In this document: positions 12,975 through 24,525 of the stretch, piece by piece
How positions within the stretch are numbered: the first letter of the stretch is position 1
Layout: the number at the start of each line of letters is the position of its first letter
DNA from: Atriophallophorus winterbourni
Lineage: Eukaryota > Platyhelminthes > Trematoda > Plagiorchiida > Microphallidae
Assembly: GCA_013407085.1 (NCBI GenBank)
Contig: JACCGJ010005077.1
Span: 1-64,000, forward strand
DNA length: 64,000 nt
Reading direction: 5' to 3'
Notes under the pieces: generated by a model
The model's database searches: none
What the model saw: the letters and a program-made list of their open reading frames with translations, nothing else
What the model was told of the DNA's origin: nothing
Made by a program: the position numbers and the translations under genes

Positions 12975-13740
12975 ATCTGGGATCTCCGCAACTTTCATGG
13001 GTTACGGAAGAGAAAGACCTGGGAGTGTGGATTAGCAGTAACTTGAAGTCTTCATGGCAGTGTTCTGTGGTATAAAAAAGTCCTGCCAAGGCTTAGCACT
13101 GCTCAGAAGGATCTTCGGTAGTTTCACAAAGCAGATACTCCCCCGGATAATTAACAGCTATATCAGGCCAACAATAGTGTACCCTCTTCAAGCATGGTCC
13201 CCATGGTTACAAAGGGACGTGACCTTGCTGCAACGCGTATACCACCGCACTACAAAACTGGTGACCGGAATATATAACAGGCCATACGAGGAGAGGATTG
13301 CAACTCTGCACTTGTTTGAATTTTCGTACCGTCGACTCAGGGGTGACTTTATCCTGCTGTTCGCATTCTGCATTCAATGGAACACCCACTTGAACACCTG
13401 ATTCCTCGGAAAGCAGCTCGTGGTATCAGATCGCAGGGCTACAGGTTAATTATTCCACACTCTAGATCAAATTGTCGAAGGTTTTACTTTGCTGTCCGAG
13501 TTTGTTTTATATGGAACTCTCTCTGCCTCCACATATCATTTGTGCATCAAGCCTGAACATGTTGAAGGCTGAACTTGACCAAATCCAACCTCGCACCTGA
13601 ATACACGTACTGACTTTCCATATTGTTAAAACATTTGTGTTGTTTTTATGCATTCCCTATATTTTTATCTATGGTTACTGTAAATTATTTGCTTTTTGGA
13701 TCATTAAAACTCTGAATTACTTTGAATATTTTGCCACCAG
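12975..13740 (+). mobile_element. CR1-like LINE, 5'-truncated 3' fragment
   Basis: Same family as the - strand element at 9130-12240. It begins within 'EEKDLGVWISSNLKSS' and continues 'QAWSPWLQRDVTLLQRVYHR' and 'PYEERIATLHLFEFSYRRLR', the typical C-terminal module after the reverse transcriptase. It ends near 13735 in the shared noncoding tail ('aaaactctgaattactttgaa'). 5' truncation is usual for target-primed insertion. Stops and shifts show it is dead. Confidence 0.75.
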
Positions 13741-13779
13741 TTTTGTTCTGAAATTTACGCAGTATTCGGATCGTGGATG

Positions 13780-14945
13780 CAGCCTTCGTTAAGTGACTGT
13801 GACATGTTCATTATCAGTATGATTCTTCGGCAAAATTTCGGGGAGAGAAGCCAGGAGTGATCGCGTCATGTGCCAATCGAATTACTAGGTGAAATGACTA
13901 TCAACGAATACATGGTTTGGCGGGAACTTTGTCAACTAAACGAAACGAAGTCGCCAGGCGCAGACAAAATTACCCCCGCCATACTTCGCAGGTGTCACGT
14001 TGCTTTGACTGCTCCTCTCACTCGCATATTCAATCTCAGCTTAAATGAAGGAAAAATACCACCGGCAATGGAAAGCCGGGATGATAACTCCTATTTATAA
14101 AGGCGGTAGCCGTTCAGACACAGCAAACTATAGACCGGTAACGTTACTTCCGGTGATCTCTAAATTAATGGAACGCATTGTGACTGCGCGCATAAGAGAA
14201 CATTTTAAAAACCAAAACATTTTGACTGCAGCACAACACGGTTTTCGAAGAGATCGTTGCTGTTTATCTAACCTTCTTACAACGTTCGAGGATTGGACCA
14301 AGGCACTAGACGAAGGTGAGGCTGTACATGCTTGCTACATCGATATTTCCAAAGCATTCGATAGAGTCAACCATGACATCTTAATCAAAAAGCTCGAGTC
14401 TTATGGAATAACGGGAATATTGCTAAATTGGATAAGGGACTATCTTACTGATAGACACGTCCGAGTTCGCGTTGGCAGCACCTTATCTAGAAAAATAGAC
14501 GTCACGAGTGGAGTTCCGCAAGGCTCGGTGCTTGGACCTCTTCTATTCTTGGTGTATATGAACCTTATGTTGACATTCAAGATCCTGCATTCTGTAAACC
14601 ATCCCAATGACCTTACTCGAACACGAACACATTCAAAGGCTTTAAGCATTCCGCATTCTCGATTGGATATACGTCGTAATTTTTTCTCGGTAAGAATTTG
14701 TTTCACTTGGAACTATTTGCCTGAAGAAATCACACGATCAGAATCTGTTGAGGTTTTCGATTCCAAACTCGATGAGTTTATGACGAACCATGCGGTATGC
14801 GAGTGTCCCTATTGATTTTTGAGATATTTTATATTTTTATATATTTTTTATATGTTCCATATACCTTGTCATCCTATGGTTATTGTTAAGCTTAATGCTT
14901 TTTCTACCATACAATTTTCTGAGTTTCTGAGTTCTGAGTTCTGAT
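13780..14945 (+). mobile_element. CR1/Jockey-like LINE copy with an internal in-frame deletion in its reverse transcriptase
   Basis: A third LINE copy of a related but different family. The coding part is at 13870-14815. The 3' end (about 14915-14942) shows a short repeat of the type ttctgag. Confidence 0.75.
13870..14815 (+). pseudogene. Reverse transcriptase lacking the catalytic FADD box
   Basis: Two overlapping frames (13870-14100, then 14045-14815) mark one frameshift near the N-terminus ('LNETKSPGADKITPAILRR', then 'MITPIYKGGSRSDTANYRPV'). The second frame holds motif A 'CYIDISKAFDRVNH' and motif B 'SGVPQGSVLGPLLFLVYMN'. It then jumps directly to a C-terminal segment, 'LDIRRNFFSVRICFTWNYLP' and 'FDSKLDEFMTN'. 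The expected motif C and thumb/connection region are gone, yet the frame stays open to the stop. Without motif C it cannot polymerise. Confidence 0.8.
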
Positions 14946-14989
14946 AGTCGAATCGGATTCATCTGTTCCAACGTCTATTAAGTTGTTCA

Positions 14990-15955
14990 GACAAGCTTTA
15001 GGTCACTCGATCCAACATTAACCAAGTCATTCCACCCGTTTCACCAATGTGTCCCGATTCGTGCCTGAGGTCAACCTGTCCAAAGCAAATCGCGCTCACA
15101 AACGAATCCTACAACAAAGAAAACAAATTGGTCGAGGCACAAAACGCACAAAACGACGTACTGGTTAAAACTGACGCGCTCCAATGGTGATGAGGCGAGA
15201 CGATAAGTATTTCCTCGGCCAAGGACATTGGACTTGCTCATGCCGATCGTTAACGCAAATACGTTGCATGCTGAGGAAAATCGGTACATTAACCACCGAA
15301 GGTGTTCTAAGGGGAGACCAATGATGGCTTTATATTCGGCAAACAGCTGACTACGGATTTGTACATCACGGATCTCAAAATTATCAGGTTGAAAAGATGA
15401 CCGTCAAGACGCGTACGTAGCTCACGTCCTAAAATGGTGCTTCAGCAGAAACTCAAATAATGCCTGACAGCGTAAAAGAAAGAACGCATTGTTTTTTGAC
15501 GGTTAGGAAATGCAAACATGAAAATGGACTGAACCACTCACACCAAATAGGAATGACAATACGAGTTTGGGTGGTCTTAGAGAGCATCATATGATATCAA
15601 GTATGTCGAAAAGACCTTTCCTGATATAGTAGTCGAATGACTTGGTGAAATCAAAAACTGTGTATAATGGCGTACACTTTTCCCGACACATTTTTCAAGT
15701 TGTCTCGAGAAGAAGGTGATGCCAGTGGCTGATCTATCCGCTTCGAAAGACACCCCAAGATTCAGAGTACGCTCTATCATATTAATGATGCAGCCGTGTC
15801 TATTAAATTTTAGCGAACAATTTTGTGACAACATTAAGAAGCGAGATTCCTCGGTAAATGTTGCAGTAGCATTTATATCACCCTTATTCATGAATAGAGT
15901 AATGACATTTGTGTCTTGCAGCTCTTTTGGGAGACATTTCTTTGGTCATCTCTAA
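14990..15955 (-). pseudogene. Degenerate endonuclease-reverse transcriptase relic of another LINE clade
   Basis: Read on the - strand across several frames. 'LFMNKGDINATATFTEESRF' and 'FEADRSATGITFFSRQLEKC' resemble the 'YKNKGD..NYRGISLLS' and 'FR..RST.D..F.LRQLQEKC' blocks. 'RLDGHLFNL' resembles the 'RTDG.LFN' block. 'SSACNVFALTIGMSKSNVLG' resembles the 'F..AC..FGLTI...KT.VL' block. The order is correct, but there are many frameshifts. Only pattern-level similarity supports this. Confidence 0.55.
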
Positions 15956-16266
15956 AGAAACCATCGATTAAACGGCTGAATTAGAGCACTTCTATGATTC
16001 ATTAGAGCGGAAGATTCCCTTTAGAGTATTTTGCATCAAACTCTACAATAGCTATTTCATAGATTTTTCGTTTGTGGTGTTGCACAGTAGAAGCAGACCA
16101 ACTTTAAAATCATAATTTGAATGGCTTACATAGAGCGGTAATTCTCTAGATATCGCTTCATCTTTGGTGCTGAAATCAAGGTGCCTATAATGAAAGATGG
16201 CCCGACCATTGTTCCGATTTGACGTTCCGCTTCGAATATTATCTCAGTGGGACTCAAAATTCAGTA

Positions 16267-16304
<38 letters not shown>

Positions 16305-18821
16305 ATTATAATATATATATATATATTAAGTCCCCACGGATTCCCTGGATGTGGTGCACATACCGCTCTTATCGAGCCACTGTAAATCGGGTGTCATCGT
16401 TGTGAAAGACAGGATGGACCCGAGCTGATTCCATTCACTTAAAAGTGCAAACAATTCAGGTACACTACACAGGAAGTAATCAAGTTTCTCACCGGGTAGT
16501 TAAGAAAAATGGGTTACAGAATTGATAGTATTAAACTTCATCCGCGCGTGATAACGAACAATACGTTATATTTAAAAACTCCTAAGTGCTGAAGCAATGC
16601 AGTAAAACCGATCGGGATATCGATGATGTTTGCATGAGCTCATTGAAGATCTAAGGTTGTTACACGTTCAATATAACAGGTTGTTTTATTGAGTTCGACA
16701 CCTGGCGCCATCAATCCATGGCGGCCATTTTTGTACGCTCACATTCTCAGTGTCGTTTTAATTAAAAGTGAATATAACTTTCGACGTTCACAATTGGGTG
16801 TTCGCAATACGGTTCGAAAAATCCTAGAATCCGCAGGCCGCTCATGACTGCTTTTCAAGTGAAATTCTTTCTTCATTGACATGTGAATTCATGTGATTGA
16901 ACAGATTGTTACCACACTCTCAGCCAGAGTGGTTTTCAATTCCAAGCATCAAATATATGTCTTCAAATCTACGCATACAAGCGAGCAGTCACACGTCTGC
17001 AGATCGATCCGATTGTAAATGCTTCATATTTCGCTGCCAGCAACAGGGAGCACACAAAAGGGACAAATATATCAAGCGCTTCCTGTCTAACACGTCCTGA
17101 ATTCATGGCAAAAACGACACTCACGAAAATGATGCGATCGATGCGTTGTCAAAAAAGAGAAGTGACGCAGATCCCTACAGTAATACACTGGAATAAACAT
17201 AGCGCGCGCGTGTGTATAACTAAGTGTACTCATCCCCCGTGGGCATTGATGAATAAATCATCTCAACTCATTCTCTTGCTCATGTGATTTAGCGGAAAGT
17301 TATGACGCATTTTCTAGCAAATATGCTGGAAAATCGCTCATACATTTTGCACGAAGTTTGCTTTGTTGATGCTAAATTCTTTTTCTGAATGAGCGAAAAT
17401 AGGGAAAAGGTCTTTTACCAAACAATACCAAACATTACCCCGTTGCTGGTTTCACAAACATACTATTGTTAAACCATGCGAATAAGCAACAAAGTTGCAT
17501 GAACTCAGACAACTTGAGCAAAATAAATGTAATTTGCTCAACTGCACCGCACGCATCTTATTTTTAGTCCATGATGGAAGATAGACAAGCTTCCGAACAG
17601 CAACGACAAGTCTATTGATGTATTACAAAATCAAGAATATCTACTGCTGACAGCTCTTTTACAAAAAATTGCTCTCGAAATGCATGATAAATGAGATGAT
17701 TGCATGGTTTTCATTCACGCAAATCGATTCAAGACATTCCCTTTCACTGGCATCAAAATTTATTGCGATAAAAGTTAGTTTTGTATGCTCAATCAATTGC
17801 TTCAAGCAAAGTCGCATTGATTTTTTCATTGAGAGATACTTTTAGCCAAGAAACTAGGGCTTCCAAGATAAGAGTTCCTCAAAACGTCAGCAACGATAAA
17901 AATAATTAAAGATTCTTCGAAATCTATTGGATAAACTTTAGTTTTATAAATGAAGTAAACTAAGCAAACCACTATTTTAAGGAGTTTGGCATTTTGAAAG
18001 TTAATCGCAAAACACCATCGAGTGATTTCGACAGAAATGCCACGTCTAAAGCTAATATACACTCGCCATTTATCAAGAAGATCCCAATGCATTTCAAAAC
18101 TTATTCCGCACATAAAACTAAGATGGAGCAACAAAAGCCTGCAATCCAAGAGGAGAAAAAACTTTATTTCGTTAAACAAAACTCAATGAGCGTGGGAATA
18201 ATAAAATGAACCCCTGAGATAAGAAAAACGAGCACAAAGAACAAAAATGACAACCACTACACGAATAATTTGTTACAAACTATTGGAAACAACCGCAAAA
18301 CTGATGTACAATAAGGTAGTGGTTATGTGGCATCCACAGTTCGAAAATTCATTTGGACCAACAAACAACAGGCGACAACATTGATCAGTTAAACGAATAA
18401 CTCTCACAAACAAACGGGTACACAGAGAAAATAAAATCCCAGTTGCTGCAGCGTTTACGCATAGAATATATAATAACGCGAGAGAAAAATACCATGGAAA
18501 CACCCTAACCATGTTATGATCCTCGCCATCAGGATAAAATCCTCAGTGAACGAAGGACGGGACGTGTTGATGAAGTTTTCATCATGATGTAATTGAGCCG
18601 ATGGAATAGATACGTGAGTAAACAGTAAGATAGATTAGTCTCGACCAACCAACGAGAAGCCAAAATAAGGAAAGGAGTGATTCATCAATGACCAAATGCG
18701 TGGACCAGAGTGTAGAATGGCAATACCCGAATTGCTTTAGATATATCACAGAACAATCTGACGAATCAGGTGCAACAAAATAGACCGGTAAAAATTCGAT
18801 ATTTATGGGGTGACCGAGAAT
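15956..18821. other. No gene recognised; 3' flank of the Ski-family gene
   Basis: AT-rich sequence with an AT microsatellite at about 16264-16328. Short open frames (16897-17100, 17994-18209, 17826-18179, 18273-18512) have no recognisable features. The 3' UTR of the - strand gene must lie just below 18822. No canonical AATAAA close to the stop was seen; 'ccataaatatcg' about 15 bp past the stop is the nearest variant. Confidence 0.45.
16264..16328. repeat. AT dinucleotide microsatellite
   Basis: Two (TA)n tracts separated by 'cgaattata'. Simple sequence only. Confidence 0.9.
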
Positions 18822-19304
18822 TCAATTCAACCTAGGAGGTAAAATGGAGCGGCGCTTCTGTGGTGGTGAGAGGCTTTCCTTACTGCAACGAGTAGATGCT
18901 TGGTCCTGAACCGAAGCAGGGCGTTTGCGAGGTTGGGAGTCAGGCACAGGTGCAACCGAATGTGTTTGATTGCTCGCAAGTTTTTCAATTCTGAACCCAG
19001 ATGATGAAGACTTTCCGCAGTGGGAGACACTCGGAAGAAATGAACGAGCGAAGTGAAGATGTGAAGAAGATAAATAAGATGAAGGTGAAGATTGCGATGT
19101 TTTTGCTGATGAAGAGGAGTGCGCATGAGAAGGAATATCAGGGGAAACACATGATTTGAACTTCTTTTCGAACGTAGGTCGGTGTTCCATGTGATCTTGT
19201 TCAGATGAGCATGAAGTGGCGCTTGTCGAATCTGTTGGTATACTTCGAGAATCGCTGCACAGTGAACTATTGTTGGAACGACGATTGTGCAAACCCGACG
19301 GAGG
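18822..19304 (-). CDS. Ski/Sno-family co-regulator, final coding exon
   Basis: Codes residues 1010-1169 and the TGA stop. The acceptor is 'ctcgcttctattctag', phase 0, matching exon 5. The sequence is strongly Ser-rich ('SIPTDSTSATSCSSEQDH', 'AHSSSSAKTSQSSPSSYLSS') and ends with a basic tail 'LSPPQKRRSILPPRLN'. Low complexity makes it impossible to confirm by family similarity. The call rests on coding composition, the clean acceptor, phase and a single terminal stop. It lies 8.5 kb from exon 5, so missed exons in between are possible. Confidence 0.78.
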   Translation of the reverse strand, partial: PPSGLHNRRSNNSSLCSDSRSIPTDSTSATSCSSEQDHMEHRPTFEKKFKSCVSPDIPSHAHSSSSAKTSQSSPSSYLSSSHLHFARSFLPSVSHCGKSSSSGFRIEKLASNQTHSVAPVPDSQPRKRPASVQDQASTRCSKESLSPPQKRRSILPPRLN

Positions 19305-20654
19305 CTAGAATAGAAGCGAGAACATTTTCCAATAACGCGTGAAGCTGGGCAAAACTAAGGATTTAGAAGAACTGGTAAAATTGGCTTAGCGCTGTTTTGC
19401 TATTGCCAAATTTAACAGTGAATGTCAGTCAATAATGGGACGCAATAATTCTAGTGCTAGACCCGTTCCACTCGGCCATATTTCCTTAGCATCAATGTGA
19501 GGAAAAGATCTATAGCCAGCCAAAGTGCCAAGCGAAGCGAAACGGAAAAAAGCATATAAATGAATGCGAACAAGGAAAGCGAACAAGTGAAATATGCAAA
19601 TGCGTGTAAAAAGAAGCTTGCTTTTGTAGTTTCACTGCATGCAACTTTGTGACTTTTTGTATAATATGTGAAATGTTATAGGGCACTACTAATTTCGATT
19701 TATAGTCATATTGCGTAAGCTTTACAACGCATTATTTGTCGGATCGTTTGGATGATTACCCATGCAAACTAATATGGCCCGCTGAGCCTGGTGCAACTGA
19801 GAGCCTCTTTAATCATCATCACATCATCACAGACAGCATTACACCGGTAGCATGTGCCGAATGCTTAACTGCCACACAACCATAAAAAAGTAAAATCCTA
19901 AAAGATGGGGAAGGATGGGACTTGAATAGCTACGGATTCTATAGAAGAGTAAGCACAAACAAACTGGGAAGAGGTGCCTACACCTCGAATGGAACATGTA
20001 TTCAAACAAGTTTCGTGAACGAGTTGAGCGACATCAGCATGGCAGCTTCCCTGCGGCTTTCACTTTTATGCATCATAAAAAGCTTTTCTCGTCACTCCAC
20101 TTGACAACATACGAGGTTAAGCAAACACTCCAAGAAAATGCTTAGTGCAAGACCGCCATTTAACACGGTTTCGGGACATATCCTGAATCGTAACTAGCCA
20201 TTGAAGTATCTTAACGCGGGAAAACCAGACTGGAAGACGTGCTGCGCCGACTTTCGAAAGGTTACTAGTAACGGTTTTTAACTGCTTATGCCACGTGACG
20301 GTTTGGCCACCAAGAGATTTACACCAATCAGGATGTGGCGTCGCAAAATAATCCGTTTCGGAAGTCGGTGGTACGGCATCCGTAAAACGTGACCCAACCA
20401 GCGTAACCTATGCAGGTTGATCTGCTTCTCTATATCAACATTACTACTGAACAACTTATTTCGGAAAGCATCGGTGCGTATGCTATTGTAACAGCTAACT
20501 CCTAGAATGCTGCGAAGACATCGGTTGTAAATACTTGCAGACGCTGAATGTGTTCTTTACGTAAGGTCCAGGTTTCGCACCCATACATTAACACAGCCCG
20601 AACTGTCACTTTATAGACCCTACCCTTGAGTAACAGAGACAGTCCTTTCTGAGT

Positions 20655-21551
20655 CTAGAAGTGACCTAGGTTGCGGAATGTTACGGTCGCTTTAAAAATG
20701 CGTGCCGAGACCTCGTCATCTAACGATGCAGAATTATTGATACAACTACCGAGATACGTAAAACGATCGACAATTTCAAGTGCCTGATTGTCAAGTAATA
20801 AAGTGTTGTTTGATAAGTCGATGTCCTGAAGCAGGACACTGCACCTAGATGGTGCAAAACGCATTCCAAATGCAGGCACATCACTAACTACCTTGTTCAG
20901 TATCGCCTGTGCATCTGTGTATAAGTCGAAGTGCAGAACTATATCATCAGCATAGTCCAAGTCGAGATGCTTGCCGCCTGGCATTATGTGAACTCCGAAA
21001 GCTGGGGTTCCTTCGTTGCATAATTCTATGATGACATCAATTGCAAAATTGAACAAAAATGGAGAAATGGTACATCCTTGTCGGACGCCACTTGTGGTGT
21101 GGAATTTGGGTGAGAGTTCGTTGTAAACCCTAACGCATACGGATGCATGAGCATAAAGTGAACGCACTAGGTTGACATTCTTTTGCGGAACGCCTTTGCA
21201 TAGCAAGGTGTTAATTAGGGCATTTCGATTGACTGAATCAAATGCTCCTTTGAAGTTTAAAAAGATGGCTATTTTCGGCTGTCGATAAGTGTGCCGCAGT
21301 TCTAAGATCTGTCGAAGAGTAAAAATGTGGTCGACACAGCCTATGCCACGCCGGAAGCCAGCTTGCTGCTCACGGATCTGTGATTCCCTATGCGATGTTA
21401 ATCTTCGAAGACATATGGACGCTAATAATCTCGTAATGATGGGAGTGAGACTTATCCCATGGTGATTAGAGCATGAGCTTCGCACACCTTTTTTAAATAT
21501 AGGTATGATAACCGATTCGCCCCAACTCGAGGGACGGATTCTGACAACCAC
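20655..21551 (-). pseudogene. Reverse transcriptase of the RTE-like element, catalytic Asp lost
   Basis: A 298-codon open stretch shows 'SVIIPIFKKGVRSSCSNHHG', 'QQAGFRRGIGCVDHIFTLRQ', motif A 'IAIFLNFKGAFDSVNR', motif B 'TTSGVRQGCTISPFLFNF', motif C 'LDLDYADDIVL' and 'RFTYLGSCINNSASLDDEVS'. In motif A the usual F-L-D-F is F-L-N-F, removing a metal-binding aspartate. A stop ends the frame at 20655, but matching protein continues beyond it in the same frame to about 20510, then shifts. Confidence 0.85.
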
Positions 21552-21930
21552 ACTTCACAGAAGATACTGCCTAATGTGCTTATTAGAACTTGGCCACCAT
21601 CTTTGAACCAAACAGGCGGCATGTCATCATCAGGGTGATCTACGCTAACAGACTAAGGATCACACTGCTTCAAATGAGGGAATGATTCTGTTGCAGGCGA
21701 CCAGCTGAATTGTTCTTCAAAATGTTCGGACCAGCGTGAGAGGCGGCGATTCTTATTAGTGATAAGAGTACCGTTTATTTCAGCGATAGTCTCACTCACT
21801 CCTTTTTCGTAGGCCCCGTCGATCGAATAAGTTGGAAGAGTTTTCGCACGTTACCCTCATTATTTACTGTTTCCTTTTGTTCGACCACCACTTTTCTCTA
21901 TCTGGTCTTAAACTCCGTTTAAGTTCATTT

Positions 21931-22640
21931 TTAAGCGTCTACGCTCTGTATTGTGTCCAGGACCATGAGGGATTTGGCGTCGCTAGTGAAGGCTTCGTAC
22001 CTGAGAACTTTAACGAGAACCTGCATCGCACAAGAGCAAGATCTGAATCTATGAATCCAAATGGGGCGGCTATCCTCAATGCAACCTCTCCAGCGAGCAC
22101 TTATGGCGATATGGTCGATTTGAGCCGAAGGTTGGCTTCCACCCGGCGAGCGCCATGTGGCACATTGACATCTTTTATGTCGAAAGGAAGTGCAGTTAAT
22201 GAATATTCGAGATTGTGCACAGAATTGTATAAACCGTTCACCATTATCTGTGCGTTGGCCTTCAAGTCCAAACATGCCACCTAATTTTGATTCAGATGTA
22301 TCTAAGCGATCCAGTCTGACATTCATATCTGCTGCTAAGACAACAATATCGGAGCTTATTGCGCGTCGCAAAAGACCATATAGATAGTCGTAGAAGGCGT
22401 TCTTTTCGTCGTCTGAATTGGTGTTAGTTTCTACAATAAACAACCATCTCTAATTAGAAGATTTTGAGCTTGGTCTAATATTAGTGGCTAGTCTAACTGC
22501 GCACATCCTTCTATTGCAAGGAATCCAATCGATTAGACAGGATTCGGCACGTGAATTCAGCACTATAACAACACCCGCCTGTCCTGAAATGGTAGCTACG
22601 GAATCACCGAATCAACGCAAAAAGTAGCGAGTTGAAAGGT
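21931..22640 (-). pseudogene. Endonuclease domain of the RTE-like element
   Basis: 'VIVLNSRAESCLIDWIPCNR' lies upstream of a stop near 22447. Then come 'SSDIVVLAADMNVRLDRL' (normally GDMN/GDLN; here ADMN), 'LEGQRTDNGERFIQFC' and 'AQIDHIAISARWRG' (the QIDHI block). This would be the target-nicking enzyme. The G to A change in the catalytic-loop motif and the upstream stop suggest loss of function. Confidence 0.75.
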
Positions 22641-22744
22641 TTTCGGCAGTAAATTCAGTAATTAAATACTTTTTAAAGCAACACGCCATTGTATGACCAC
22701 CCAATCGTTTATCCTAGCCTCTTCCAAGCTGTAGTTAACGCGCT

Positions 22745-24525
22745 GTCGCTAAACGGTAATGAGGCATTTTGAGAGGCCTCCGTTTCATTTTGCGCGTTAG
22801 GAACCAACCAAATTTGGCTGGATAGACGATATTTGATTCCTCTCTCAGCACTAACGCGACAAAGTTTTAGAAGAACATTAATAGAAGAAGATACGCAGCG
22901 TCAACTTTACTCGACATGGGCATCAAAGTGCGGCTCCGTATATATCGATTCGCCAATTTCTTTTCTTTTCTCTAGGCTCGTAGAGCCTGTGCTTGTCCTG
23001 TTTCATCAGCACGATGCGGCCAAACTGTTCATTCACGCATTGCATGTGTCAGCACCCATTTGACTCCAGGGTACGGTGAGAATCATGGTTAAACACATTT
23101 ATCCCAAAAAGTGCAATCGGATTCCAACCCCAAACCTCCGAACGAAAGGCGTACGTCTCAAATCAACATACCACCGTGGACCCATCGAATCATCATATGA
23201 ATAACTAATTGTCATTTCTCTCACGGGTAAGCAATTATGTTGTGTCTCTGTATTGTGCAGGTAACACTGTGCTAAATTTATTTGCCAAAGTTACTTAGCT
23301 GCGTGAAGAAATACCCTGGAGTCTCAATGCTATTTTCTAATTTTCTCCTGGTAGTATTTTGGCCCACTTGGCAGTCTCTAACTGTGTAGCAATTCAACTG
23401 GATTCAGGCTTGCGATTCCATACACAAATACAATCGGCATTGTATATCAAAACATGCTTCGTCAGTAATAAATATTGAATCTTGGTCAGTAGGCATAATC
23501 TCTAGACGCTAGATGACCTTGCTAGAGAATGAGAAGCATAATGCTGTTTATAGCTTTACTCGAGTCCAAAAAACGGACATTTCTATATGCACGACACCAG
23601 TGTTGTCCGCCTTCCAAAATGTTTCATATAATACAACCGACAACTCTTGCTATTCGCTTTTGTTCGAATGCACAAAACATCCATGTGGAAGTGGAAAAAA
23701 TGTTGATCAGTCTGGGTCGCTGTCAGTTTTGTCCGTAAACTTGTGAAAATATACTATTTTCGGTATGTAAGACGGTACTACTGGTGGCCTTGAGCAAATG
23801 ATTAGCAGAAAAACAAAAGCGTTATTTGGTGAAAGGTTATCCGAACATCCGTTTCTTTCAGACTTGTTTATTTTCATCATGATTATGGCAAACAGAAAAT
23901 TGATCAACGAAAATCAATGGCGTGTGCAGACGCATATGAAAAGCTTAGTCTGTATGAGATGGCGGATAGCTTTCGCAGTAGAAAATGTTTAGTACAAAGC
24001 GTCGTTAGGCAAACCGCGACTATCTTGTTCACTCGAATGGTAGCGTAGAAAGATTAACGCCTCTATCCACATTTCCGTGTCGTGAAACTGAAGAATTATA
24101 GCGGTTTTTAGAGCTAAACGTCTTCCTACGACGCTCTGCTTGAAACTATCACCTTAATTCAACAACAAATAACACCCGATTGCCCACATAAATCTTCTAT
24201 CTCGAAGGTTGCACAAACATCCACAGAATTTATAGTTTAATTAACTCATACACTATTAATCGTATCAGCAATGCCCAAAAAACCGGTGCGTCTCGTAAAG
24301 ACACTTGTCTGTCATTGAGTTATGACTAAATAATAATTACAAAACAGGTCTTGTGGATTTGATGTGTCAAACCATGAATTGTCCATGTTACAATCAAGGA
24401 TCGTAGAAATCCTGTTACAAGAAATCGACGGACGCTTCGTCGAATTCTAACAGCCCATTTCAGGTTCTACCGAGGGGATCATTCAACGTTATCGTAAACG
24501 AAATGTTATAACATAGTTCAAGACA
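22745..24525. other. Ski intron 5 sequence, nothing firm recognised
   Basis: AT-rich intron sequence. A weak copy of the SINE-like repeat ('ggcccacttggcagtctcta') lies near 23350-23430. Overlapping short frames near 23513-23746 show no motifs. Confidence 0.4.

Larger units (their letters stand above)
20100..22740 (-). mobile_element. RTE-like non-LTR retrotransposon, degenerate, in Ski intron 5
   Basis: Reading down from about 22740: an endonuclease domain, a linker ('DDDMPPVWFKDGGQ'), a reverse transcriptase, and a C-terminal region with 'GCETWTLRKEHIQRLQVF' and, after a frameshift, 'INLHRLRWLGHVLRMPYHRL'. This order and these blocks are typical of RTE-clade elements common in trematodes. 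In-frame stops and shifts show it is inactive. It has the same transcriptional sense as the host gene. Confidence 0.8.

Noticed and set aside
21832..22284. 150-codon + strand frame
   Set aside because: Antisense shadow of the RTE-like endonuclease domain.
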